Below are positions 1-4,949 of a DNA stretch of 5,101 nucleotides, in pieces (position 1 is the stretch's first letter; each line of letters starts with the position of its first letter). Made by a program: the position numbers and the translations under genes. The notes under the pieces were generated by a model that was not told where the DNA came from, searched no databases, and worked only from the letters and a program-made list of their open reading frames with translations. This DNA comes from Elusimicrobiota bacterium (GTDB taxonomy: Bacteria > Elusimicrobiota > Endomicrobiia > Endomicrobiales > Endomicrobiaceae): assembly GCA_031282945.1 (NCBI GenBank), contig JAITCX010000079.1, positions 1-5,101 on the forward strand, read 5' to 3'.

Positions 1-8
1 TCCTCCTT
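1..8 (-). promoter_or_regulatory. Shine-Dalgarno of a gene lying beyond the left edge
   Basis: Read on the minus strand, the first eight bases are AAGGAGGA, a near-perfect complement of the 3' end of 16S rRNA. It is preceded by an AT-rich stretch containing TATATT (a possible -10), but no clear -35 is visible. The start codon would lie a few bases past the window edge. Since the dnaA terminator at 1165-1208 closes the upstream unit, this gene should have its own promoter. Its identity cannot be seen; dnaN is the usual gene after dnaA, which is only an expectation. Confidence 0.45.
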
Positions 9-35
9 AAATTAAAATAAATATATTTTTTATGA

Positions 36-82
36 TTTTTTTTTTTTTGGGGGGGGGTGGGCGTGGGGCGGCTAACCCCCCC
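36..82. repeat. T13-G9 homopolymer tract with G-quadruplex potential and facing C7 run
   Basis: Thirteen T (36-48) run directly into nine G (49-57), followed by T-GG, GCGT, GGGG and CGG, and then CTAA and seven C (76-82). The plus strand has enough G runs between 49 and 68 to fold an intramolecular G-quadruplex. Alternatively, the G run can pair with the C7 run. Such tracts are prone to length change by slippage, and they are also where assemblies go wrong. It lies 40-80 bases upstream of the minus-strand Shine-Dalgarno at the window edge, so length changes could affect the promoter of that gene; this last point is inference. Confidence 0.6.
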
Positions 83-89
83 GACCGCT

Positions 90-196
90 CTTTTAAAAAC
101 TCGCTGACTAATATTTGCAAAATTTTATCTTAAGTTAAGAAATTGGTTTTGCTGTGCAAGGGAGAAATTGAAGGTTAGGGAGCGAGTTTTTAAAAG
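90..196. repeat. 16-bp perfect inverted repeat enclosing 75 nt
   Basis: CTTTTAAAAACTCGCT at 90-105 is exactly complementary to AGCGAGTTTTTAAAAG at 181-196. Inside it, GCAAAA (117-122) can pair with TTTTGC (146-151), around a small TCTTA/TAAGA hairpin, so the enclosed segment can fold further. As RNA this would be a stable two-tier stem of about 107 nt; as DNA it could extrude as a cruciform. No promoter or known RNA family was recognised. Confidence 0.65.
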
Positions 197-201
197 GTTT
201 G

Positions 202-220
202 CGCCCGAGCCGTTCGGGCG
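202..220. other. GC-rich 7-bp hairpin
   Basis: CGCCCGA (202-208) and TCGGGCG (214-220) form a perfect stem around the five-base loop GCCGT. It sits six bases past the right arm of the inverted repeat at 90-196. Neither strand has a T-run directly after the stem (the plus strand continues with AAAAC), so it is not a standard intrinsic terminator. It may be part of the same structured element. Confidence 0.5.
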
Positions 221-231
221 AAAACAAGCCC

Positions 232-285
232 CAGACCTAACGGTGAGCGGTGAGATTTAGATTGGAAGGAAAAGTCAAAAAGTTG
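232..285. repeat. Imperfect direct repeat, copy 1
   Basis: This segment aligns with 439-493 almost without gaps. Shared blocks include CAGA, CGGTGAG, TTTAGATTG, GAAAAG and CAAAAA. Much of the difference is transitions, plus a diverged seven-base block after CGGTGAG. The minus-strand translations of both copies also look alike (FSFQSK versus FSVQSK), but neither belongs to a convincing gene, so I treat the similarity as a DNA repeat. Confidence 0.6.
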
Positions 286-438
286 AACGTTAAAATAAAA
301 TTGAATAGTTTTTAAAAATAATTTCGTGGACAGGAATTGTTGCCGTTAAAAGATAAGAGAAAAAAATTTATTTTGTTTTTTTAAAAAGAGAAATGTTTTA
401 TGCTTAGTAAGAGTGGAAATAGTGCAAAAACAAGCGTT

Positions 439-493
439 CAGATTTAGCGGTGAGTCAAGGATTTTAGATTGTACAGAAAAGCCAAAAAAGCTG
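439..493. repeat. Imperfect direct repeat, copy 2
   Basis: This is the second copy of the repeat at 232-285, about 207 bp away and in the same orientation. It borders the repeat unit that begins near 488, so it may be the distal part of a larger duplicated unit. The 65-codon minus-strand open frame that runs through it begins with TTG and has a low-complexity tail, so it is not accepted as a gene. Confidence 0.6.
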
Positions 494-670
494 TTGTGTT
501 GTTGTTGCCATGGCGTACCCTCTCCCGCGCCCTTTTTGCGCAAGGCGCTTAGCGCCTGCTTATGAGGAAAAAATTTCCTGTCAATTTACTTTGCGTGTTT
601 GAGGGGCGCACACCGATCTGTCGTTAAGGTGTTGTGCGCCCCGCGTTACTAAAGCTTACGGAAATTTTTT
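488..670. repeat. Diverged repeat unit A with long stem-loop
   Basis: Unit A shares several ordered blocks with unit B (708-940). On the minus strand these are an A-tract arm, CTTAACG-ACAGA, CTCATA..CAGGCGCT, AAAAAGGGCGCGGGAG, and ATGGCAACAACAA. It folds into a long hairpin. AAAAAATTTCC (568-578) pairs with GGAAATTTTTT (660-670), and the inner GGGGCGCACA (603-612) pairs perfectly with TGTGCGCCCC (633-642). Additional small hairpins are AGGCGC-TTA-GCGCCT (543-557) and AGGAAA-AAA-TTTCCT (565-579). The function is unknown; it could be a resident repeat family or a structured RNA. Confidence 0.5.
603..642. other. GC-rich 10-bp hairpin inside repeat unit A
   Basis: GGGGCGCACA (603-612) is an exact inverted match of TGTGCGCCCC (633-642), leaving a 20-base loop. 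No U-run follows on either strand, so it does not look like a terminator. It is the strongest single stem of unit A and is closed from outside by the A-tract stem at 568-578/660-670. Confidence 0.6.
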
Positions 671-738
671 GACCCAGAGATATGCCGTTGCTGTTGTTGT
701 TTGTCCTGTCTTTGTCTTTGCTTTGTTGTTGTCATACT

Positions 739-765
739 AGCGCTCCGGCGCTCTTTTTATTTTTT
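739..765 (+). terminator. Intrinsic terminator with UNCG-type loop, plus strand
   Basis: AGCGC (739-743) and GCGCT (748-752) form a short GC stem around TCCG, which in RNA is a UNCG-type tetraloop closed by C-G and therefore unusually stable. It is followed by C, TTTTT, A, TTTTTT. This is the right shape for a Rho-independent terminator of a plus-strand transcript. No plus-strand gene is visible before it, so it either ends a small non-coding RNA or is fortuitous. Its T-run is also the left arm of the inverted repeat at 748-965. Confidence 0.5.
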
Positions 766-818
766 AGCCTAGCGTAAGTGGCAAAGCGCCTGTCTATGCG
801 AGAAATTTTTTTCGCCAA

Positions 819-852
819 GAGGGCAGGGAAACTGGAAGTTTCTCTTGCCCTC
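819..852. other. Near-perfect 15-bp hairpin in the centre of the inverted repeat
   Basis: GAGGGCA (819-825) pairs with TGCCCTC (846-852), and GGGAAACT continues against AGTTTCTCT with one G-T pair and one bulged T. The loop is the triplet GGA. No T-run follows directly on either strand. Confidence 0.6.
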
Positions 853-863
853 ACCCAGGCGGG

Positions 864-892
864 CGTGGCAGAACAGACTGCTGTCTGTCACG
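864..892. other. Bulged hairpin in the centre of the inverted repeat
   Basis: ACAGAC (873-878) pairs with GTCTGT (883-888) around the loop TGCT. CGTG (864-867) pairs with CACG (889-892), with a five-base one-sided bulge at 868-872. A stem-bulge-stem of this kind is typical of folded RNA or of a protein-binding hairpin, but I recognise no family. Confidence 0.5.
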
Positions 893-952
893 TTAAGAGT
901 AGAGTCGGCGCGGGGGCGAAAAAAATTTTCGCATGGCGCGTGGCTAAAAAAT

Positions 953-1113
953 AAAAAATGAGCGCAAAAAAAATATAAAGAGTTTGATAAAGAGAAAGGG
1001 AGTTATGAACTTTCAATGAGAAGAAAACGAATTTTTAAAAATGGACTTTAAGCGATGGACATTAATAAAAAATAAGCGCAAAAAAAATAAATAGAAATAA
1101 GTTAAAGAGAAAA
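953..1113. repeat. A-rich direct repeat pair (953-997 and 1067-1113)
   Basis: Both copies start with AAAAAATRAGCGC followed by eight A, and end with AAAGAGAAA about 45 bases later. The first copy contributes the right arm of the inverted repeat at 748-965, so the second is an additional copy of that end sequence about 114 bp away. The DNA between and around them is very A-rich with phased A-runs, suggesting intrinsic curvature; no coding potential is seen. Confidence 0.5.
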
Positions 1114-1164
1114 ATTTTATTACGCTCTTTTCTAAAAAAGAATAAAAGGAAAAAAAGCCGCCAT

Positions 1165-1208
1165 AAAAAAGCGTCAAAATTAAACTGCTGCAAGTTTAAC
1201 TTTGACGC
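1165..1208 (-). terminator. Intrinsic terminator of the dnaA transcription unit
   Basis: GCGTCAAA (1171-1178) pairs with TTTGACGC (1201-1208). After one A-C mismatch, TTAAACT (1180-1186) pairs with AGTTTAA (1193-1199) around a six-base loop. On the minus strand the stem is followed at once by six T (1165-1170). It lies 107 bases past the dnaA stop codon and is the only strong terminator after mnmE, rsmA and dnaA, so it probably closes the whole three-gene unit. The plus strand lacks a comparable T-run. Confidence 0.8.
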
Positions 1209-1314
1209 TAAAATTTTATCCAAATTTATTTTGGAAATTTATGATAATGCCACAACGCATTAAAGAAAAGTCAAGACTAAATCATTTGCTTAAATTTAAC
1301 TTTAATATTAAACT

Positions 1315-2742
1315 TTAGTCTGAACTTGACTCTTTAATTTTTTTAATAATCGTATTCAACTTCGCATTAAAGTATGGATCAGAACTCATTTTGTCTTTGA
1401 TCTTTGTGCAGGCATGCATAACCGTTGTATGATCGCGCCCGCCGAAAGATGTCCCGATTTCTGTCGTTGAATATTCGTCTGACATCGTGCGCGATAAATA
1501 CATCGCAATCTGCCGGGGAAATGCAATCGCATCTGTGCGTCTTTTTGAAGCCATATCTTTTACATCCATATTGTATTCAGCTGCAACAACTTTTTTAATT
1601 TTGTCCATCGTAATCCTAACATAGTTTACCGGTTTTACAATATCGCGTAAAATTGTCTGCACAGAATCTAATGTAAGCGTCGTATTTGTCACCGCTGAAA
1701 AAGCGGAAATTCTCAACAGCGATCCCTCTAACTCTCTAATGTTGGATTTAATTTGCGTGGCAATATATAGAATTACATCGTCTGGAATAAACATCTTTTC
1801 ATCTTCAGCTTTTTTGCGCAAAATTGCAATCCTCGTCTCAAGATCAGGCGGCTGAATATCTGCAATAACGCCCCACTCAAATCTGGATATCAAACGTTCC
1901 TCAACTTTTTCAAGTTCCTTAGGAGGTCTATCTGAAGTCAAAACTATTTGCTTTCTGGATTCAAAAAGTATATTGAAAATGTGAAAAAATTCCTCTTGCG
2001 AAGCTTCCTTGCCTATTAAAAATTGGATGTCGTCAATAAATAAACAATCTAAATTACGGTACTTTTCTTTAAAAGATAATACGGTGCTGGAACGCAATGA
2101 TTCTATAAAGTCCGATGTAAACTTTTCGCTGGTCACATATAAAACGCGCGCTGTGGGATTATTTTGAAAAATATAATTTCCAATCGCCTGCAATAAATGC
2201 GTTTTGCCAAGACCTACCCCTCCATAAATAAATAAAGGGTTGAACTGACTGCCCGGCATTTTCGCAACAGCTTCGCAGCAACCATGCGCAAATCTGTTTG
2301 AAGCGCCGACAACAAATTTGTCAAATGTATATCTGTTTGAAAATTGTTTTGAATTTTGATTGGCGGCAATGCCGTTGCCAGAAGCGTTTGCTGAACTATT
2401 TGGACTGCCGTTTTGGTATTGATTGTTTTGCTGCGCCTGCGGAATGTTTTCCGTCTGAGAAGTAAACGATGCATTGCTCTGACCATTGGGGGTAATAATA
2501 TCAGTATGGATTTGTAAAGCTAAAGCCGTTCTCTGCCCTCTAATTTCTGTAAGTAAGGACTCCATCTTTTCTTTTTGATTTGCCTCAATCCACTGTGAAA
2601 AATAGAAGTTTGGAACCGCTATTGTCAAAACATCATCTTCCAGCGACGTAGGCTTTAAAGGCGAAATCCATAGATTATAGGTTTCCGCACTCATTGATAA
2701 ATTCGTTACCACCTTTTGCCAAAGTTCAATTAAATTCTCCAT
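1315..2742 (-). CDS. dnaA: Chromosomal replication initiator protein DnaA
   Basis: DnaA is the AAA+ ATPase that binds DnaA boxes at the origin, melts the duplex and helps load the replicative helicase. The 475-residue product has the usual four domains. Domain I (about 1-85, ENLIELWQKV start) mediates self- and helicase contacts. Domain II (about 86-135) is a Q/N/S-rich linker. The AAA+ domain III has Walker A GGVGLGKT (174-181), Walker B LFIDDIQ (234-240), sensor 1 LTSDRPP (268-274), the box VII arginine in SRFEWG (R287), and sensor 2 NIRELEGSL (334-342). Domain IV (about 375-475) has ASKRRTDAIAFPRQIAMYL and the signature GGRDHTTVMHA (434-444), which contact the DnaA box. The ATG is supported by AAAGGA five bases upstream and by the conserved N-terminus. 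It follows rsmA by 63 bp, in which two DnaA boxes imply autoregulation. No residue looks missing. Confidence 0.98.
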   Translation of the reverse strand: MENLIELWQKVVTNLSMSAETYNLWISPLKPTSLEDDVLTIAVPNFYFSQWIEANQKEKMESLLTEIRGQRTALALQIHTDIITPNGQSNASFTSQTENIPQAQQNNQYQNGSPNSSANASGNGIAANQNSKQFSNRYTFDKFVVGASNRFAHGCCEAVAKMPGSQFNPLFIYGGVGLGKTHLLQAIGNYIFQNNPTARVLYVTSEKFTSDFIESLRSSTVLSFKEKYRNLDCLFIDDIQFLIGKEASQEEFFHIFNILFESRKQIVLTSDRPPKELEKVEERLISRFEWGVIADIQPPDLETRIAILRKKAEDEKMFIPDDVILYIATQIKSNIRELEGSLLRISAFSAVTNTTLTLDSVQTILRDIVKPVNYVRITMDKIKKVVAAEYNMDVKDMASKRRTDAIAFPRQIAMYLSRTMSDEYSTTEIGTSFGGRDHTTVMHACTKIKDKMSSDPYFNAKLNTIIKKIKESSSD

Positions 2743-2747
2743 ATGTA

Positions 2748-2753
2748 TCCTTT
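2748..2753 (-). promoter_or_regulatory. Ribosome binding site of dnaA
   Basis: On the minus strand AAAGGA is followed by five bases (TACAT) and the ATG of dnaA. A second purine block, GAGGGG, lies just upstream. This fixes the dnaA start and contrasts with mnmE, which shows no such motif. Confidence 0.7.
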
Positions 2754-2760
2754 CCCCTCT

Positions 2761-2769
2761 TTATGCACA
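2761..2769 (+). promoter_or_regulatory. DnaA box 1 (TTATGCACA)
   Basis: This is a perfect match to the DnaA-box consensus TTATNCACA on the plus strand, 18 bases upstream of the dnaA start codon and inside the predicted dnaA leader. With box 2 at 2792-2800 it forms a pair facing in opposite directions. Its place fits DnaA-mediated repression of its own gene. Confidence 0.8.
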
Positions 2770-2791
2770 TCAGTGCATCAATATAAACTGC

Positions 2792-2800
2792 TGTGCATAA
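2792..2800 (-). promoter_or_regulatory. DnaA box 2 (TTATGCACA)
   Basis: This is a perfect TTATGCACA on the minus strand. It touches the last base of the predicted -10 element (2800-2805) and covers the expected transcription start near 2793, so a bound DnaA would block RNA polymerase. A weaker two-mismatch box (TGATGCACT) lies at 2772-2780 in the same orientation. Confidence 0.8.
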
Positions 2801-2829
2801 GTTTATCACATTTTGATACAATCTGTCAA
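2800..2829 (-). promoter_or_regulatory. Predicted dnaA promoter
   Basis: On the minus strand a perfect -35 TTGACA (2824-2829) is followed after 18 bases by TAAACT (2800-2805). TAAACT matches four of six bases of TATAAT and is preceded by TG plus one base, an extended -10. The -35 and most of the spacer lie inside the 3' end of rsmA. The start would be about 50 bases before the dnaA ATG. It gives dnaA transcription independent of read-through from mnmE-rsmA. Confidence 0.55.
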
Positions 2830-3552
2830 TAGCAGCCAATCCGCCAAACTCAGTCTATCGGGTCGGAGCATCGGGTCTAAATTACATTGGAGGCAAATCT
2901 CTGTCGTCTGTTTTTTATCCAAATTTATAAAAGAGGAAATAGAATTTAAAATGGTTTTTCTGCGCAATCCAAAGCAATGTTTTATTAATTTAAACAGAGC
3001 GGGAGGCGGTGGATTAGGAGTTTTGTTTTTGCAACTAATAACAGCAGACATAACTTTGGGCTGTGGATTAAAACATGTGGGGCGCACATCAAATAAATGA
3101 GTAATCTGTGCAAAATATGAGCAAAAAAGTGTAAAATAACCAAATTCTTTACAACCTGAATGTGCAAGAATACGCTGGGCAACTTCTTTTTGCACCATAA
3201 AAACAGCCTCCGTCCACTGCGGCGAAGGCAAAATTTTGCCGATAATTGCAGTGGCGGCATTGTAGGGGAGATTTGAAACCACTTTATATGGATGAGTTGG
3301 GAAATCAAATTTTAGCGCATCAACATTTATAAAATTAGCGTTGGGGAAAGCATTTTTTAGATCCGCCGAAAGCGTCCTATCAATTTCCAAAGCCAAAAAA
3401 TTATTTGTCAACCCCACAATAAACTTTGTCAGCGCTCCCTTGCCCGGACCGATCTCCACCACAAAATCATCCCCCGCCAAATTTGCGGCATTAACTATTT
3501 TTAGCGCGATATTTTTGTCTGCCAAAAAATTTTGGCCGTATTTTTGGCGCAT
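2806..3552 (-). CDS. rsmA: 16S rRNA (adenine1518/1519-N6) dimethyltransferase RsmA/KsgA
   Basis: RsmA transfers methyl groups from S-adenosylmethionine to two adjacent adenines in the 3' terminal hairpin of 16S rRNA, a late step and checkpoint of small-subunit assembly. The 248-residue product begins MRQKYGQNFL, the family's N-terminal signature. It has SAM-binding motif I EIGPGKGALT (33-42), the acidic motif II ALEID (54-58), catalytic motif NLPY (94-97), the conserved MVQKEVAQRI (119-128), and FNPQPKVMSAV (161-171). RRKT (197-200) and RPDRLSL (230-236) follow in the C-terminal lobe. It is slightly short for the family but complete. An open frame extends 38 codons upstream inside mnmE; the ATG at 3552 is chosen because it matches the family start. 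Only one base separates it from the mnmE stop, so translation is probably coupled, with GGGGA in the mnmE end as a weak ribosome site. Confidence 0.96.
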   Translation of the reverse strand: MRQKYGQNFLADKNIALKIVNAANLAGDDFVVEIGPGKGALTKFIVGLTNNFLALEIDRTLSADLKNAFPNANFINVDALKFDFPTHPYKVVSNLPYNAATAIIGKILPSPQWTEAVFMVQKEVAQRILAHSGCKEFGYFTLFCSYFAQITHLFDVRPTCFNPQPKVMSAVISCKNKTPNPPPPALFKLIKHCFGLRRKTILNSISSFINLDKKQTTEICLQCNLDPMLRPDRLSLADWLLLTDCIKM

Positions 3553-3553
3553 A

Positions 3554-4942
3554 TTATTTCCCCACGCAAAACGTTGAAAAAATTTCGTCCAAAATATCAT
3601 GGGGGGTATTGATGCCCAAAATTTCCTCAAAGTTTGCCAAGGCAGTGCGCAATTCAAAAGAGGCAAGCTCGTCGCCTCCGTTTGAGATAATCAATTCTTT
3701 AGCGCGATTCAATGCGCTTTGGGATTTAGTCAGCAATTCCCAGTGGCGCGCATTTATCATCAAAGCTTCGTTTGCATTTTCCAAAACCCCGAGCGTGCGC
3801 GCCATTTCATCCAACAAGTTTGCAATTCCCTGCGTCCCTTTTGCGCTGAGCTTAATTATTTTTGCGGCGGGCAGCAGCTTTAAAATATCCTCAGCTTGAA
3901 TTACTTGCGGCAAATCTATTTTATTTAATACAACAAAAATTTCGCCTGTAAATTTTCTATTTTTTATTTCATCCCAAACTTGCAGATCGAATCCGTCTAT
4001 TTTTTTTGACGCATCCAAAACCCAAATCAAAATGTCGGCGCCGCTCATCGCTTCCCTCGTTTTCTGTTGACCGAAATTATCTATGGGTTTTTCAGAAAAA
4101 ATATTCAAGCCGGCGGTATCTATCAAAGTCATAGGAACGCCGCGGCAGTCTATTAAAGTTTCGATGGAGTCCGTTGTGGTGCCTGCTATGTCGGTAACGA
4201 TAGCGCGATTTTTTCCCAAAATCGCATTCAGCAGAGACGACTTCCCAACATTGGGCTTGCCCACTATAACGGCATTAACCCCGCTTTGCAAAATATTGCT
4301 TACGCGGTAAGTATCAATCAACTTTTGGCTTTCATCTACAAGCGCGCAAATCTCCTCAACTTTTTGCTCTTGGGTCAAAAACGGAATATCGCCGTCGGGA
4401 TAATCCATAGACGCCTCAAGATAAGCCAAAAAATGGGTGAGGGATTGCTTGGCCGCTTTTATCTTTTCGGAAAATCCTCCGCTGATATTATTTAATGCAA
4501 CCTTGACAGCCGTTTCAGTTTTACCTGCTATAAGGGAACACACAGCCTCCACCTGCGTTAAATCTTTTTTCCCATTTATAAAAGCTCGGTAACTAAACTC
4601 GCCGGGCAATGCAAGGCAGGCGCCGTTTTTCACGAGGAGTTCTAAAATATTTTTCACAATTATTGGGTTGCCATGCGCGCTAATTTCAACGGTATCCTCG
4701 CCTGTAAAGGAACGCGGTCCCATAAAAAATACGCAAACAACCTCGTCAATTATGTTTTCGCCGTCCTTAATCAGCCCGACCTGCACTCTGTCAAATGCGG
4801 AATTTTTGGCGTACCTAAAAAACACTTTTTGCATGATTGCAAAAACTTCTTTCCCCGACATGCGCACAATGGATATTGCGCCTTTGCCGTGGGCGGATGA
4901 CAGCGCGACTATCGTGTCGCTATTTAAATAATTTCTCATCAT
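3554..4942 (-). CDS. mnmE: tRNA uridine-5-carboxymethylaminomethyl modification GTPase MnmE
   Basis: With MnmG, MnmE builds the (carboxymethyl)aminomethyl group on the wobble uridine (U34) of certain tRNAs, using a folate one-carbon unit, FAD and GTP; it acts in the cytoplasm. The 462-residue product has normal length. The N-terminal folate-binding domain (1 to about 125) shows DTIVALSSAHGKGAISIVR, RSFTGEDTVEI (77-87) and PGEFSYRAFINGKKDLTQVEAV (113-134). The helical domain surrounds a G domain with G1 GKPNVGKSS (228-236), G2 TTT (255-257), G3 DTAG (275-278), G4 NKID (340-343) and G5 SAKG (366-369). The C-terminus FCVGK carries the invariant cysteine (C459). Two ATGs stand in tandem (4942, 4939); both are possible. 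A promoter directly upstream suggests a leaderless start. The usual partner gene mnmG is not in the window; instead rsmA follows by one base. Confidence 0.97.
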   Translation of the reverse strand: MMRNYLNSDTIVALSSAHGKGAISIVRMSGKEVFAIMQKVFFRYAKNSAFDRVQVGLIKDGENIIDEVVCVFFMGPRSFTGEDTVEISAHGNPIIVKNILELLVKNGACLALPGEFSYRAFINGKKDLTQVEAVCSLIAGKTETAVKVALNNISGGFSEKIKAAKQSLTHFLAYLEASMDYPDGDIPFLTQEQKVEEICALVDESQKLIDTYRVSNILQSGVNAVIVGKPNVGKSSLLNAILGKNRAIVTDIAGTTTDSIETLIDCRGVPMTLIDTAGLNIFSEKPIDNFGQQKTREAMSGADILIWVLDASKKIDGFDLQVWDEIKNRKFTGEIFVVLNKIDLPQVIQAEDILKLLPAAKIIKLSAKGTQGIANLLDEMARTLGVLENANEALMINARHWELLTKSQSALNRAKELIISNGGDELASFELRTALANFEEILGINTPHDILDEIFSTFCVGK

Positions 4943-4949
4943 AATCTTA

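Larger units (their letters stand above)
708..940. repeat. Diverged repeat unit B
   Basis: This is the second copy of the unit described at 488-670, offset by roughly 220-235 bp. Matching landmarks on the plus strand are GCGCCTG..TATG (786-797 against 552-563), palindromic A/T arms (798-816 against 565-579), and TTGTTGTTG followed by GCGC plus a T5 run. Between the arms unit B is longer and has two hairpins where unit A has one. The copies are clearly diverged, so the duplication is old or the two belong to a larger dispersed family. Confidence 0.45.
748..965. repeat. 218-bp interrupted inverted repeat with internal hairpins
   Basis: The arms pair in five blocks: 748-753 with 960-965, 754-769 with 942-957, 786-790 with 935-939, 796-801 with 929-934, and 803-816 with 915-928. 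Together they give 47 complementary positions, broken by small bulges and a 15-base left-arm insertion. The innermost block is a 14-bp perfect match. Inside lie a 15-bp near-perfect hairpin (819-852) and a bulged hairpin (864-892). The layout resembles either a non-autonomous terminal-inverted-repeat element or a large structured RNA. No transposase or clear target-site duplication is seen. Confidence 0.65.
1..1314. other. 1.3 kb structured, repeat-rich region without a supported gene
   Basis: This is the stretch downstream of dnaA. Reading both strands gives only short open frames with low-complexity K/F/N/Q translations and no recognisable domain. No tRNA, rRNA, tmRNA, RNase P RNA, SRP RNA or CRISPR signature is visible. 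It contains numerous hairpins, an inverted repeat at 90-196, a direct repeat (232-285 and 439-493), two diverged repeat units (about 488-670 and 708-940), a 218-bp inverted repeat, A-tract-rich DNA from 950 to 1160, and the dnaA terminator. GC content is uneven: the stems between 500 and 945 are GC-rich, and the flanks are very AT-rich. Being next to dnaA, it is a candidate for origin-linked DNA, but perfect TTATNCACA boxes are absent from it. Confidence 0.6.

Noticed and set aside
346..543. 65-codon minus-strand open frame after dnaA
   Set aside because: It starts with TTG, has no clear ribosome site, ends in a low-complexity K/F/N tail, and runs through the imperfect direct repeat and repeat unit A. 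No domain is recognisable.
1216..1224. DnaA-box-like TTATCCAAA
   Set aside because: It differs from the consensus at a strongly conserved position and stands alone, so it is not enough to call a DnaA site or origin.
1..1314. Classical oriC with clustered DnaA boxes
   Set aside because: No perfect TTATNCACA or its complement was found in the stretch; only its location and AT-richness point that way.
1..1314. CRISPR array, tRNA, tmRNA, RNase P RNA or SRP RNA
   Set aside because: The repeats are few, diverged and irregularly spaced, unlike CRISPR. The conserved cores of the named RNAs, such as the tRNA T-loop GTTCGA, were not found.
2214..2486. Minus-strand open frame inside dnaA
   Set aside because: It is an out-of-frame shadow of the DnaA linker and ATPase region, with a basic low-complexity translation.
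3553..3666. 38-codon upstream extension of rsmA
   Set aside because: The extension lies inside the 3' end of mnmE in another frame. The family's N-terminus (MRQKYGQNFL) begins exactly at the ATG at 3552.
4668..4931. Plus-strand open frames opposite mnmE, and similar ones opposite rsmA
   Set aside because: They are antisense to intact conserved genes, have no recognisable domain or ribosome site, and overlap each other.
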